Positions 23,379-33,900 of a stretch of DNA of 54,334 bases are shown piece by piece; positions within the stretch are counted from its first letter, which is position 1, and every line of letters begins with the position of its first letter. The notes under the pieces are model-generated. The model did no database searches, had not been told where the DNA came from, and saw only the letters and a program-made list of their open reading frames with translations. The stretch covers positions 1-54,334 of the forward strand of contig CANQCL010000015.1 of NCBI GenBank assembly GCA_947589215.1, given 5' to 3'. The DNA is from an uncultured Clostridia bacterium (GTDB lineage Bacteria > Bacillota > Clostridia > Oscillospirales > Ruminococcaceae). Position numbers and translations under genes: made by a program.

Positions 23379-24152
23379 ATGCCTAAAATTTGTAAAAGCT
23401 GCGGTAAAGAGTATACAGGCGAATTCTGCGAGCATTGCGGGTACGGAAACCCAAATTTAGAGATAAAAGCCGCAAAAAAATATGAAACAAAAATCCCTGA
23501 AAGATTTCTCCCGCCCGAAGAACAGGAACGTCTTGCAAAGGAGCGTTTAGCACAAGGAAAAAAACCAAAAACAATAACGACCAAGCAAAAAAGAAACCAA
23601 AAAATCCTGCTATTAATTCTTGTTATCGCACTTGCAGGAATTATATTTTTTGTTCTCTATAATCAAGGTATGTTCTCAAGTAACGATCCTAACGAGCTGG
23701 TGAATCAATATTTTACCTCAATATCTGAAATGGATTATGATAAATACAATGCTTGCTTTTCATCTGACCTTGCCAAAGAAAATAACAAGGGAATAAAATC
23801 TCAGGGGCTCGATAAGGACACGGCTATGGAAACTTTGTATTCCGATTATATAAACGTGTTCGGAAAAGGCTTTAAAAGCACAGTAAAAATCGATGAAACC
23901 TTAGATATGGATAAAGGCGATGTAATCGAGCAGGAAATGGATTATCAAGAACAATACGGAAAAAGCGTAAGCTTAGAAGAAGGAAAAATCGTTAAAACGA
24001 CAGTAAAATTTGAGGGTTCTAAGTCAAGCGAAGATGTAAAGTTTGAAGTGTATGTAGCTAGAATCGGCGCAAAGTGGTGTATTTTAAATGTCAAGGAGAC
24101 TGACGATGTTCAGTCAACCTCGCAGATTTCTGATTTGACTAACGCTGGATAA
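23379..24152 (+). CDS. Zinc-ribbon membrane protein
   Basis: 257 residues, ATG with GGAAGGA upstream. Residues 1-25 are a zinc ribbon (C-x2-C at CKSC and C-x2-C at CEHC). A basic linker leads to one membrane helix (ILLLILVIALAGIIFFVLY, about 73-92). The external part (SNDPNELVNQYFTSISEMDYDKYNACF…) looks like an NTF2-like/DUF4878-type domain. The zinc ribbon would face the cytoplasm. Proteins of this plan are common in Ruminococcus-like bacteria and of unknown function. It precedes the beta-galactosidase by 18 bases, which may reflect co-transcription only. Confidence 0.65.
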   Translation: MPKICKSCGKEYTGEFCEHCGYGNPNLEIKAAKKYETKIPERFLPPEEQERLAKERLAQGKKPKTITTKQKRNQKILLLILVIALAGIIFFVLYNQGMFSSNDPNELVNQYFTSISEMDYDKYNACFSSDLAKENNKGIKSQGLDKDTAMETLYSDYINVFGKGFKSTVKIDETLDMDKGDVIEQEMDYQEQYGKSVSLEEGKIVKTTVKFEGSKSSEDVKFEVYVARIGAKWCILNVKETDDVQSTSQISDLTNAG

Positions 24153-24170
24153 AAAAGAAAGGAATATAAT

Positions 24171-26213
24171 ATGAACAGCAAATTTGTTATCACTCCAAAG
24201 CTTCCCAAGCTTCTTCACGGCGCTGACTATAATCCCGAACAGTGGCTGAAGGTTGACGGAGTTTTTGAAAAAGATATCGAGTATATGAAAAAGGCTGGCT
24301 TTAACTGCGTTACTTTGGGAGTTTTTTCTTGGTCAATGCTGGAGCCTGATGACGGAGTATATGATTTTTCCTGGATGGACAAGGTAATAAATACTCTTTA
24401 CGAAAATGGTATCTATACTATTCTTGCAACACCGACAGGGGCAAGACCTGTATGGCTTACACACAAATACCCGGAGGTCTCAAGGGTAGAGAAAAACAGA
24501 GTGCAAAATCTTCACGGCGGAAGACACAACCACTGCTACACCTCTCCTGTTTACAGACGAAAAACTAAAGAGATAAATACCCGTTTAGCGGAGAGATATG
24601 CAAATAATCCTGCCGTAATTATGTGGCATATTTCTAATGAACTTAGCGGTCAATGCTACTGCGATAAATGCCAGTCTGCTTTCAGAGAATGGCTGAAAAA
24701 CAAGTACAATAACGATTTGGAGGCTCTCAACGACGCTTGGTATACAATTTTTTGGAGTCAGAAATACTCAGACTGGGAGCAAATTGAAGCTCCTGCCGAC
24801 AATGGTATGTCTGTTCTTCACGGGCTTAACCTCGACTGGAACAGATTTTGCACAGAGCAGACGCTTGACTTTTACCGTGAGGAAGTCAAAGCTGTTAAAT
24901 CTGTAAATCCCGATATTCCCTGCACGATTAATATGATGGCAATGTTTACGGAGATAGACTACTATAAGTTTTTAAATGATGTCGACGTGATTTCATGGGA
25001 TTCCTACCCCTGCTGGCACACAGGCGACGACTACTGGAACGCAATGTCTACTGCGTTTAACCACGACCTTATGCGCTCATACAAAAACCAGCCGTTTATG
25101 ATGATGGAGAACACCCCGTCTACCGCAAATTGGTGCGGAGTTTCACGTCTGCGCCACCCAAATCTGCTTGAACTCACCTCTATGCAGGCTTTGGCTCACG
25201 GCTCAAACACTGTTCAGTATTTTCAATGGAGACAGTCAAACGGCTCTTGTGAAAAGTGGCACGGTGCGGTTATTTCTCATAGAGGAAAAGACGACACTAT
25301 GGTTTTCAGAAACGTGGCAAAGGTCGGAGAAGACCTCAAAAAGCTGAGCGATGACTTATATAACGCCGACATCAATCCAAAGGTTGCAATAATATTCGAC
25401 ACCGAAAACAAGTGGGCGATAGATGACGGAAAAGGTCCGAGAAACATTGGAATGAAGTACAACGAAGCTTGTCTCTGCCACTATGCGCCGTTTTGGGAGG
25501 CTGGTATCCCCTGTGACGTTATAGATTCAACCGCAAGCTTTGAAAGATACGACTCGCTTATCGCCCCAATGCTTTATATGCTCAAAAACGGCGTTGCAGA
25601 CCGTCTTAAAAGCTTTGTGAAAAACGGCGGAACACTAGTCGGCACATATTTCACAGGGCTTGCTAATGAAACCGACCTCTGCTTTAACGGTGATTTACCG
25701 GCGCAAGGCTTATCGGAGGTATTCGGGCTTTGGCAGGAGGATTTCGACGCTCTGTACGACCACCAGGAAAACCAAATAGCCGTTGACGGACAAAAGGCAG
25801 GCTTTAAGGGAACATTTAAAACATCAGTTATGTGTGACCTTGTCCACCCAACAACCGCAAATGTGCTAGGTACATTCACCAAAGACTGGTATGCAGGCTG
25901 GCCCGCTTTGCTTGAGAACAAGTACGGCAAAGGCTCGGCTTTCTATATAGCTTCATTTGCGGATATTACTTTCTTAAAAGAGCTTTATTCCGTCATTTGC
26001 AAAAGGCTCGGCATTGAAAGAAACCTTGACGTTGATCTGCCGAAAAACGTCACTGTCGGAAAGCGTGGGAATATCTATTTCTTTCAGAATTTCAATGACC
26101 ACGAAGAAACAATTAACCTTTCAAATGAAATGCAGTTTACAAACGCTCTTACAGGAGAGAAAATAACAAAACGTGTGGTTATTCCGCCATACGGTGTTAT
26201 TGTAGCAAAATAG
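24171..26213 (+). CDS. Beta-galactosidase, glycoside hydrolase family 42
   Basis: 680 residues, ATG with AAAGGAA upstream and no signal peptide, so cytoplasmic. The TIM barrel shows GADYNPEQW at 17-25, the acid/base Glu157 in MWHISNE and the nucleophile Glu313 in MMMENTPS. C122, C162, C164 and C167 (HCYTS, QCYCDKC) fit the trimer-stabilising zinc site of GH42. The trimerisation domain (about 390-600) and small C-terminal beta domain are present, so length is complete. It hydrolyses terminal beta-galactosides from imported oligosaccharides. No transporter is adjacent in the window. Confidence 0.93.
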   Translation: MNSKFVITPKLPKLLHGADYNPEQWLKVDGVFEKDIEYMKKAGFNCVTLGVFSWSMLEPDDGVYDFSWMDKVINTLYENGIYTILATPTGARPVWLTHKYPEVSRVEKNRVQNLHGGRHNHCYTSPVYRRKTKEINTRLAERYANNPAVIMWHISNELSGQCYCDKCQSAFREWLKNKYNNDLEALNDAWYTIFWSQKYSDWEQIEAPADNGMSVLHGLNLDWNRFCTEQTLDFYREEVKAVKSVNPDIPCTINMMAMFTEIDYYKFLNDVDVISWDSYPCWHTGDDYWNAMSTAFNHDLMRSYKNQPFMMMENTPSTANWCGVSRLRHPNLLELTSMQALAHGSNTVQYFQWRQSNGSCEKWHGAVISHRGKDDTMVFRNVAKVGEDLKKLSDDLYNADINPKVAIIFDTENKWAIDDGKGPRNIGMKYNEACLCHYAPFWEAGIPCDVIDSTASFERYDSLIAPMLYMLKNGVADRLKSFVKNGGTLVGTYFTGLANETDLCFNGDLPAQGLSEVFGLWQEDFDALYDHQENQIAVDGQKAGFKGTFKTSVMCDLVHPTTANVLGTFTKDWYAGWPALLENKYGKGSAFYIASFADITFLKELYSVICKRLGIERNLDVDLPKNVTVGKRGNIYFFQNFNDHEETINLSNEMQFTNALTGEKITKRVVIPPYGVIVAK

Positions 26214-26309
26214 CATTAATCAGGCACATATGTTAGAGATATGAAAATAAATACATCATACTTTACTCAAAGTAAATGGAATAGTATTGGTTTAATAGGA
26301 GGAAACATA

Positions 26310-28172
26310 ATGAAAAAAATATCTATTTGTATGCTAAGTTTAATAATATGTTCGATTTGTCTTTTGCCCATAAATGTTTCAGGATATACTTATCCTGACA
26401 ATTATAAATGGGAATATAGTCATGATAAAGGCTCATCTGATTATTATAATGTAAATATAGATAATATTTATTATGATATTGCTATTTATGATGATATACT
26501 TGTAACTCCATCTGGCAGTAAAGGAACATATTACGTATATGCTAGGTTTGCAAAAACTAAAGGTGATACTCTTAAATTCCCGGAAACAATCTTTTTTAAA
26601 GGTAGAAATGTTAAAATTAAAGAGATTTGTATAGATGACTCACATACAGGGAGGCATTACGGAAAATGGAAGATGCCATATAAAAATGTTATTATACCTG
26701 ATTCAGTAGAGAGTGCAGATTTTCAGTATGCAAAATTTACAAAAATTGAAAAGATATATGTTCCAAAGAAAACACAAGTTTTAGGTGGGTTATCAGACTA
26801 TCCAAAATTAAAAGTTATAATTGATAAAAACAATCCTAATATTAAAATGAAAAACGGAGCTATATATTCAAAGAACGGCAAAAAGCTGTTATCTCTTGTA
26901 AATAGTAAAAAGACATACAAAGTTTCAAAAGGAACTACGAAAATAGATTTTTTTGGCGTAAAAAAACTGGAAAAGGTTTATCTGCCTGCTTCACTTAAAA
27001 CAATAACTTTTAATGCGTTTGGAAAATGCAGCAACATCAAAACTGTAAAGATAAATAGCAGTACAAAAAAGATAGGTTGTGACGCATTTGAAAAATGTAC
27101 ATCACTAGAAAGAATAGACTTGCCGAAAAATCTTGAAGGAATAGGTTTTTCAGCATTTATGGATTGTTATGCTTTAAAAGAATTTGTTATACCAAAAAAG
27201 GTTAAAAAAATTAAATTTTGGACTTTCAAAAACTGCGCTGAACTTTCAAGGGTTAAAATTGAAAGTCAGGAGAGATCGCCTAAAATAGAGGATACTGCTT
27301 TTGAAAACACAGCTGAGGGGATTGAATTTATTGTAAAAAATCAAAAAGTAGCCGACCAGCTTAAAGAGCAGCTCAGTCAAAACAAAAAAGGCGTGAAAAA
27401 AGCAAAAATTTTAATAGGAGATAAAGTCGTTTATGATAATATAAACTGCAAATCAAAAAAATTTCAGAAAGCTTACGATATTATAACGACACAAAACGGT
27501 ATTAAATATAGGTTCTTTAACGACGGAGATTCTTTTAATAATACAATACAGAATGATATAATTGATATACTCTTAAAATCAAAGAAAATCGAAATTCCCA
27601 ATACGGTGAATTACAGAAATAAGATTTATAAAATCGATTCTGTTAGGTTTGACGAGTATGTAAATCCGAAATCAGCAAAAACTTGCGAAAAACTAATTGC
27701 AGATGATTTTTATGAATTAATAAATATTCGTAAGTGGAATAGTTTGAAAGAAATAAAAGCCACAAATATAAAATATCTTTTTGAAAATATTGTTAGCTGT
27801 GATGAATTAAAGAAAATGTATGTTAGCGGTACCAGTGATTGTGAATGTTTTCTCTCCAACATTTCACAGAATAAGCATTTGAAGAATATCACTTTGAAAA
27901 ATATTGATGTAATAGCAAATGAGTCTATAAACGAATGTAAAAATCTAAAAACTATCATTCTTTCAGGAAAGGTAGGATATATTCAGAAAAAAGCAATTTG
28001 CAAATGTGATAATCTGAAAGTAATAAAAATTCAAACTAAAAATAAAATTCAAATACAAAAAAAGGCATTTATAGATGTACCTAAAGGCTGTAAAATATAC
28101 GTAAAAAATAAATCTATGAAAAATGCTGTGAAGAAAGCGGGATTTAAAGGCAAAGTCATAATTATGAAGTAA
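26310..28172 (+). CDS. Secreted LRR_5 (BspA-like) protein
   Basis: 620 residues. ATG at 26310 is chosen because ATAGGAGG is six bases upstream and a clean signal peptide follows (MKKISICMLSLIICSICLLPINVSG). Two blocks of LRR_5 repeats are seen (about 165-320 and 430-600, pattern F..CS.IK.V.I…IG..AF..C), separated by a lysine-rich stretch. There is no membrane or LPXTG anchor. It differs from the LRR protein at 3886 in lacking the Fn3-like C-terminus. A surface-binding role is inferred from family. Confidence 0.8.
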   Translation: MKKISICMLSLIICSICLLPINVSGYTYPDNYKWEYSHDKGSSDYYNVNIDNIYYDIAIYDDILVTPSGSKGTYYVYARFAKTKGDTLKFPETIFFKGRNVKIKEICIDDSHTGRHYGKWKMPYKNVIIPDSVESADFQYAKFTKIEKIYVPKKTQVLGGLSDYPKLKVIIDKNNPNIKMKNGAIYSKNGKKLLSLVNSKKTYKVSKGTTKIDFFGVKKLEKVYLPASLKTITFNAFGKCSNIKTVKINSSTKKIGCDAFEKCTSLERIDLPKNLEGIGFSAFMDCYALKEFVIPKKVKKIKFWTFKNCAELSRVKIESQERSPKIEDTAFENTAEGIEFIVKNQKVADQLKEQLSQNKKGVKKAKILIGDKVVYDNINCKSKKFQKAYDIITTQNGIKYRFFNDGDSFNNTIQNDIIDILLKSKKIEIPNTVNYRNKIYKIDSVRFDEYVNPKSAKTCEKLIADDFYELINIRKWNSLKEIKATNIKYLFENIVSCDELKKMYVSGTSDCECFLSNISQNKHLKNITLKNIDVIANESINECKNLKTIILSGKVGYIQKKAICKCDNLKVIKIQTKNKIQIQKKAFIDVPKGCKIYVKNKSMKNAVKKAGFKGKVIIMK

Positions 28173-28372
28173 ATTAAAAGCAGATGGTTGGTGGAAAACT
28201 AAAATATGACAAAAAAAGAAGAAGTATTATATTACTTTAAATAATATAAAATAGACAGGCAGGTCGATCTGCCTAGAAATCGTAAAAAATAATGAATAAT
28301 TTTTTATACTTCCAAAACGATACCTTACAAAAATTATGTATATTTTTTGTGCAAAATTATCCTTTTATTTTC

Positions 28373-28401
28373 TTGAAAGCGTTACAAATTTAGGCTATAA
28401 T
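28373..28401 (+). promoter_or_regulatory. Promoter of the iron alcohol dehydrogenase gene
   Basis: TTGAAA at 28373-28378 and TATAAT at 28396-28401, spacer exactly 17. The -35 box overlaps TTGAAAGCGTTACA, which resembles a catabolite-responsive element but differs at two conserved positions, so CcpA control is only a possibility. The stretch from 28173 to here holds a small hairpin (AGGCAG…CTGCCT at about 28257) and nothing else I can identify. Confidence 0.75.
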
Positions 28402-28447
28402 AAAGATGTAGTTAAGCTATAACTAAAAAATAAAGGAGTTTTAAACT

Positions 28448-29599
28448 ATGGCAAACAGAATGATTTTAAACGAGACCTCATATTTCGGAGCAGGAGCTAT
28501 TTCAGAAATAGTTACCGAAGCAAAAGCAAGAGGCTTTAAAAAGGCGCTTATTGTAACAGATAAGGACTTGATAAAGTTCAATGTTGTAAAGAAAGTAACA
28601 GATTTACTGGATAAGGCGTCTTTGGCTTATGAAATCTTCGACGAGGTTAAGGCAAACCCAACAGTAGATATTGTAAAAAGCGGAGTTGATACCTTTAAAA
28701 ACGCAGGCGCTGATTATTTGATTGCAATAGGCGGAGGCTCGCCTATTGACACAGCAAAGGGTATAGGAATTATCATAAACAACCCCGAGTTTTCCGATGT
28801 TATTTCTCTTGAGGGTGTTGCGGAAACTAAAAAACCATGCGTACCGATTATTGCAGTGCCCACGACAGCAGGAACTGCCGCAGAGGTAACGATAAACTAC
28901 GTTATCACAGACACCGAAAAGAAGAGAAAGTTCGTATGCGTTGACCCGCACGACATTCCTGTTGTAGCTATAGTTGACAGTGATATGATGTCGTCAATGC
29001 CAAAAGGTTTGACAGCATCAACGGGTATGGACGCTCTTACCCATGCAATAGAAGGTTACACAACTCTCGCCGCATGGGAGCTTACAGATATGATGCACCT
29101 TAAAGCAATCGAGATTATTTCACGTTCACTGAGAGCTGCTTGCGACAACGATCCAAAGGGACGTGAAGATATGGCGCTCGGTCAATACATTGCAGGAATG
29201 GGATTCTCAAATGTAGGACTTGGCGTTGTTCACGGAATGGCTCACCCTCTCGGAGCTTTCTACGACACACCTCACGGTATCGCAAATGCTGTACTGCTGC
29301 CATATGTAATGGAATACAACGCTGAATACACTGGCGAGAAGTTCAGAGATATTGCAAAGGCAATGGGCGTTCAGGGAACAGAGTCGATGTCTCAGGAGGA
29401 ATACAGAAAGGCCGCAGTTGACGCAGTTAAACAGCTTTCAAAAGATGTTGGAATTCCTGCTAAACTTCACGAGATCGGAGTTAAGGAAGAAGATCTGCAA
29501 GCACTTGCAGAGTCTGCATTTGCAGACGTTTGCACAGGCGGCAACCCAAGACCATGCACAGTTGAGTCGATTCTTGAGATTTACAAAACAGCGTTTTAA
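28448..29599 (+). CDS. fucO: Iron-dependent alcohol dehydrogenase, lactaldehyde reductase type
   Basis: 383 residues, ATG with AAAGGAG upstream. The N-terminal Rossmann part holds GGGSPID at 95-101. The iron ligands are D195, H199, H262 and H276. The opening MANRMILNETSYFGAGA and overall length match FucO-type lactaldehyde reductases. These reduce lactaldehyde from fucose or rhamnose breakdown to 1,2-propanediol with NADH. No fucose or rhamnose gene is adjacent, so a general fermentative role is also possible. Single-gene unit with its own promoter and terminator. Confidence 0.88.
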   Translation: MANRMILNETSYFGAGAISEIVTEAKARGFKKALIVTDKDLIKFNVVKKVTDLLDKASLAYEIFDEVKANPTVDIVKSGVDTFKNAGADYLIAIGGGSPIDTAKGIGIIINNPEFSDVISLEGVAETKKPCVPIIAVPTTAGTAAEVTINYVITDTEKKRKFVCVDPHDIPVVAIVDSDMMSSMPKGLTASTGMDALTHAIEGYTTLAAWELTDMMHLKAIEIISRSLRAACDNDPKGREDMALGQYIAGMGFSNVGLGVVHGMAHPLGAFYDTPHGIANAVLLPYVMEYNAEYTGEKFRDIAKAMGVQGTESMSQEEYRKAAVDAVKQLSKDVGIPAKLHEIGVKEEDLQALAESAFADVCTGGNPRPCTVESILEIYKTAF

Positions 29600-29621
29600 C
29601 AATATTCTTTTCTATAAAAGC

Positions 29622-29656
29622 AAAAAGACCGTTTCTTATGAGACGGTCTTTTTTTA
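29622..29656. terminator. Rho-independent terminator, probably shared by convergent genes
   Basis: AAAAAGACCGT pairs with ACGGTCTTTTT around a short loop, with A on one side and T on the other, so it can stop fucO and readthrough from the minus-strand cluster. Confidence 0.85.
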
Positions 29657-29758
29657 ATATTACTAAAAGTATAATGCTAATAATTTATTGCAAATTGGAT
29701 TATAGAAATCAATAACCGCAATACTGATACGCTTAGTTTCAGGTTGCGATTCTATATA

Positions 29759-29928
29759 TTATCTTTTCATTGATTTCTCAATTTCGCTGATTGTCGGAGG
29801 ATTTAGCTGTAAAGGGTATCTTGACGAGCAGGCACTAGAAATAGCCTTATATACAATTATCGCGCAGTTCTACAAGCCTTCATAGATGTCATCAAAATAC
29901 AGAAAATCAAGTTCAATAGACTTATCCT
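29759..29928 (-). pseudogene. Small decayed coding remnant
   Basis: On the minus strand a single frame reads KDKSIELDFLYFDDIYEGL, an in-frame TAG, then NCAIIVYKAISSACSSRY and PLQLNPPTISEIEKSMKR before TAA. The composition on both sides of the stop is protein-like. No start codon or ribosome-binding site is seen. I do not recognise the family. It fills most of the gap between the fucO terminator and the end of the pilus cluster. Confidence 0.4.
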
Positions 29929-29934
29929 TACAAA

Positions 29935-30885
29935 CTATTTAACCCTAACTTTTTTTAAATTCTTATTCCACTTACTATATACCATGCGTACATTACCAAA
30001 TGCATCTCTGTAGGTTGCATATGCCCGTAATCTTATATTATAAGTCTTATTGCTCTGTATATTATTCTTAATGGTTAACTTTTTCTTTGATGTATGAATA
30101 TTATACACAAGGTTTTTAAAATTTTTCTTTTTTGATAACTGTACCTGATAGCCGTTTGCTTTCTTAATCTTTTTCCATCTCACAGTTATCTTTTTCTTTG
30201 CATTACTTTTTGCTGTAAAATTTGTGATTTTTGCCTTATTCATTGCTTTTTTTGCAGATGATTTATCCTTTGAAACCTCTGAAGCACTACGTGTAGTTCG
30301 AGCTGGTATAATAGTTGTTGTTCTTTTAGTGTATGAATAACCACAACGCTTGCAATTATAATATGTAGTAAATGAATATGCCTCGACATCAAAATCATGA
30401 TTATGTGGAGTGATTGTTAAGCTTAAAGTAGTTGTTGCATTTCCTAAGGCTTCATAATCAGGTGTATTAAATGGATAATATCCTATCTCAATATAATAAG
30501 TTTGACCTTTTGTACATTCCGCTACTGATTTTACATCATTATAATATTGATTATAATATCCACCGTAGTCAACACTTTTACCGTAGCTGTCTGTTACATA
30601 TACAGACGCATCTGATGTTCCATCTGTTCTTGATTTCCATCCTGTTAATGTAAAGTTAAAATAACCGGTATATGGCGCTACAAATAAGTAATACTTTCCA
30701 CTTTCGGCATAATAATTATCGTAAAACTCGCCATACTTTAATGTAACTGATTTTGTTTCGCTAAGTGATATTGTTTCCGCCGTTTGCACACTATTTATGC
30801 TATAAGCATATGCCGTACCGGCAGTAGTGAATACGTTTATTATCATTATAAGCATTGTAAATAAGCCTAAAAATTTTTTTGTCAT
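29935..30885 (-). CDS. Secreted protein with PPC-like and Fn3-like domains
   Basis: 316 residues. ATG at 30885 is chosen because GGAGGAAAG lies just upstream. A start five codons earlier would overlap that site. A signal peptide (MTKKFLGLFTMLIMIINVF…AYA) is followed by a beta domain (about 40-170) resembling pre-peptidase C-terminal domains, a C-x2-C pair (CKRCGY) with nearby histidines, and a basic fibronectin-like C-terminus (ITVRWKKIKKANGYQVQL). That C-terminus is homologous by eye to that of the LRR protein at 3886-7638. Last gene of the long minus-strand cluster, 26 bases behind the giant protein. Probably a wall-associated accessory of the surface structure. Confidence 0.7.
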   Translation of the reverse strand: MTKKFLGLFTMLIMIINVFTTAGTAYAYSINSVQTAETISLSETKSVTLKYGEFYDNYYAESGKYYLFVAPYTGYFNFTLTGWKSRTDGTSDASVYVTDSYGKSVDYGGYYNQYYNDVKSVAECTKGQTYYIEIGYYPFNTPDYEALGNATTTLSLTITPHNHDFDVEAYSFTTYYNCKRCGYSYTKRTTTIIPARTTRSASEVSKDKSSAKKAMNKAKITNFTAKSNAKKKITVRWKKIKKANGYQVQLSKKKNFKNLVYNIHTSKKKLTIKNNIQSNKTYNIRLRAYATYRDAFGNVRMVYSKWNKNLKKVRVK

Positions 30886-30910
30886 TTTTCTTTCCTCCAT
30901 ATAAATTAAT

Positions 30911-33900
30911 TTAATTTCTATATTGACTTTCAGTCTTACGCTTTTTTAGAACAACCAAAACAATTATTCCGAATGCTATTAAAATTAGACCGCCAATAGA
31001 TCCAAAGAACAATATCTTATTATTGTAGTAACGAACTAAAATATTGGTCGTTACATAGAAATCAGTGATTTCTTCTACATACTCATTTTCTGCTGCATCT
31101 GCTGCAACAACTTCAACAGTATGTGCGCTGATTGAATCGCCAAGAATATTAAATGTAAAGTTTCCCCCGTCTGCAATAAGATTCTCAAGTTCTTCATCTG
31201 TCCAATTTTTATATTCTTTACCATCAAGATAAACAATAACGGAAGCAAGATTCAGGTTATCATTTACCGACATCCGAACTTTCTTGTTTTCTTCAGCATA
31301 TGTTTTTCCATTTTCAAGGTTATTAACGTTAATAGTTGGTAGTGTCTTGTCAATACCAAATTCAATTTCGGCATACTTTGTATCAAGAGTATTTTCTGCA
31401 ACATTTCCGGCAACATCTTCTGAATGAATGGTCAATCTATAAACACCGTCATCTTTAAAATTGTTTTTGAAGATTGTATATTTATACTTATACCATTGAT
31501 TGCTACCACCGCTAACATCCGTTTTATAACCCGTATGTTCATTCAGCGTAATTGTTTTATCGTTTTTAAAAAGAGTAATCTTAATATTTTTAAGTTTGTT
31601 TGGATTAATTTCTGTAACCACAATATCTACCGGTGTTTTTGCATAAGAGCCGTTAAGTTCCGTAGTTTCAGTGCTAAACAAATAAGTTGAACCAAAACGG
31701 TTGACAGAAAAATTCAATTTTTGAGTTCTCATGTTTCCTGCTTTATCAGTTAACGATGCGGTAAGCGTATAAATATCATCAATACTTTTTTCTTTTTTAA
31801 AGTTATTGAATGTGAATATACGGCCATTATGTATATCAGTGTAAGAACCTTCGATAGTTGTAATTTTACCTCTATTGGCACCCTCCAAATTAATGCTTAC
31901 TCTACTGTTATCGAAATTTGTATCCGAATAAGATATAACAGGAATAACATCACCTCTGTTTGCTGAGTTATTTGCTACTCCTTTAATTTTTATCTTAGGG
32001 GCTGTTTTATCAATATAGAAAGTCTGTTTTTTAAAATCAGCAGCTTTATTTCCTGCCTTATCCGCAAATGAAATATCTAAAGTGTATAAAGCATCATTGT
32101 TAAAACTAATCGTTGCGGTATGTTTGTTTCCATTCGATGACCAACCGCTTACAGACGGATTATCAATAGCTACGCCATCATCTGTTGACGTCAAATCAAT
32201 TTGAACACGATCCGCATTGAAATTATGTTCTGTAATAACGATTGTTGCCGTACGATCCGACTTATAGTAATAAGTGTTTTCTGCAGAATTATTATCATAA
32301 GAAACATCTATCATAGAAATTGTTTTATCAATTGTAAATTTCGTTCCAGCCACTGTTGAATCTGCATATTTAATGCTTTTACACCTATTACCCGCAAGAT
32401 CCGTGTAGGCTATAGCAAATTTATAATCACCATCTGCAGAGTAAGTGATGGTTGCCGTCCAAGAAGTGTTATCTTTATTGCCCTGACCTTTAGTTTTTTT
32501 CCAAGAGGTAACGGCAGGTATAATACCATCTGTATTTGTGATTGTTAACTTTACATCATCAGCTTTAAAGTTTCTCTCAGTAATAACAATTGTTGCTGTT
32601 CTATTTGCTTTAAAGTAGTTGCCGCTGTCAGCACTATTATTATCATAGGAGATATTTATAGCTGGTGCAGTTGTATCAATTTTAATCGATATCTTATCAT
32701 CTGAAGCATTTAAAGAATTGTCGACTGCATAAACAACAATACTAATGTTATTGCTATTATTCTTTGAACTGTCAACAGTGATTTCACCCGTCCAGGTTTG
32801 ACGTAAATCTTTTTGTGCAGGATTAATTTTTGTAAAATTATAAAGCGTTCCGCTTTGAGTAGGCTCAGTGCTGCTTACTGCTTTATCAAATACTTTATAA
32901 GATACATTTTTCAGACCAGAATATGTACCTCCAATCTTCGGATCAGTTACTTTAATTGAAACTTTGACATCATCATTATAAATACCGTTTATAGGTTGTT
33001 TTGGTTTAATTGAAATTTTCGGAGCAATCACTTCTTCAAGAGGTTTTTTACTATCTACTATCAAACCGTTAGTACTTATATAAGTGTAATTTCCTGCTTG
33101 ATCAGTAATCTTAATATATACAATAAACTGTTCATCTTCCGTGACACTAAAGCCTTTAAAATCAGTCCAAGTCATAATTTTATCAAGCCTATCTTTGGTC
33201 AGAGCTGTTGTGGCATCACTTGCATTCGTTGATGCCATTTTATAGCATTTCACACTTGCAACTGGAGAAGTAATATCATCCGTCGTTCCTGAAATCGTAA
33301 TTTTTGAGTTTGACCAAAAGCCGAATGTAAGCTCATTTCTTAATTTGCTCCATTCGTCCTCACGTCCTTCAGCAGATTTAGCTTTAACCGTTCCTACAGG
33401 TGCCGTTGTATCAACAGTAAACTTATATGAAGCTACAGAATTATGCGTGTCCGGTGTTTCATTACTATTATCAGCTTTATCAGTATATTCAATTGCGAAT
33501 GTATAGTTTGCATCCTTTTCAAATGCAATTGTAGCTGTATGAGTTGAAGCATCAGGTTGATTTTCATCATCAATAGTTGTCCATGAACTGATAGTGTATG
33601 AATTCTCAACACTATTTCCCTTAACATCAACCGCATTTATTGCAATACCTTTGGTTGCTGCTTCTGAATCAAAATGATGATTTCTTTCTGTAATGACAAC
33701 TGTTGCCGTGCGAACTGCATTGAAATAAGTATTCCCTTTGTTGTCATGGTTGTTATTGTATGTAATATCAATTTTAGGCGCTGTAACATCAACATCAAGT
33801 TTAACAAATTTTGTGTTTTCATTTCCTGCATTATCAACTGTTTTTATATAAACAACAACATTGCAGCTATTATTAAGATATGGATTAACTGTAATATTTC

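Noticed and set aside
28373-28386. Catabolite-responsive element in the fucO promoter
   Set aside because: TTGAAAGCGTTACA lacks two conserved bases of the 3' half. Too weak for a separate feature.
28604-29303. Antisense frames within fucO
   Set aside because: Shadow of a highly conserved gene, with no start signals.
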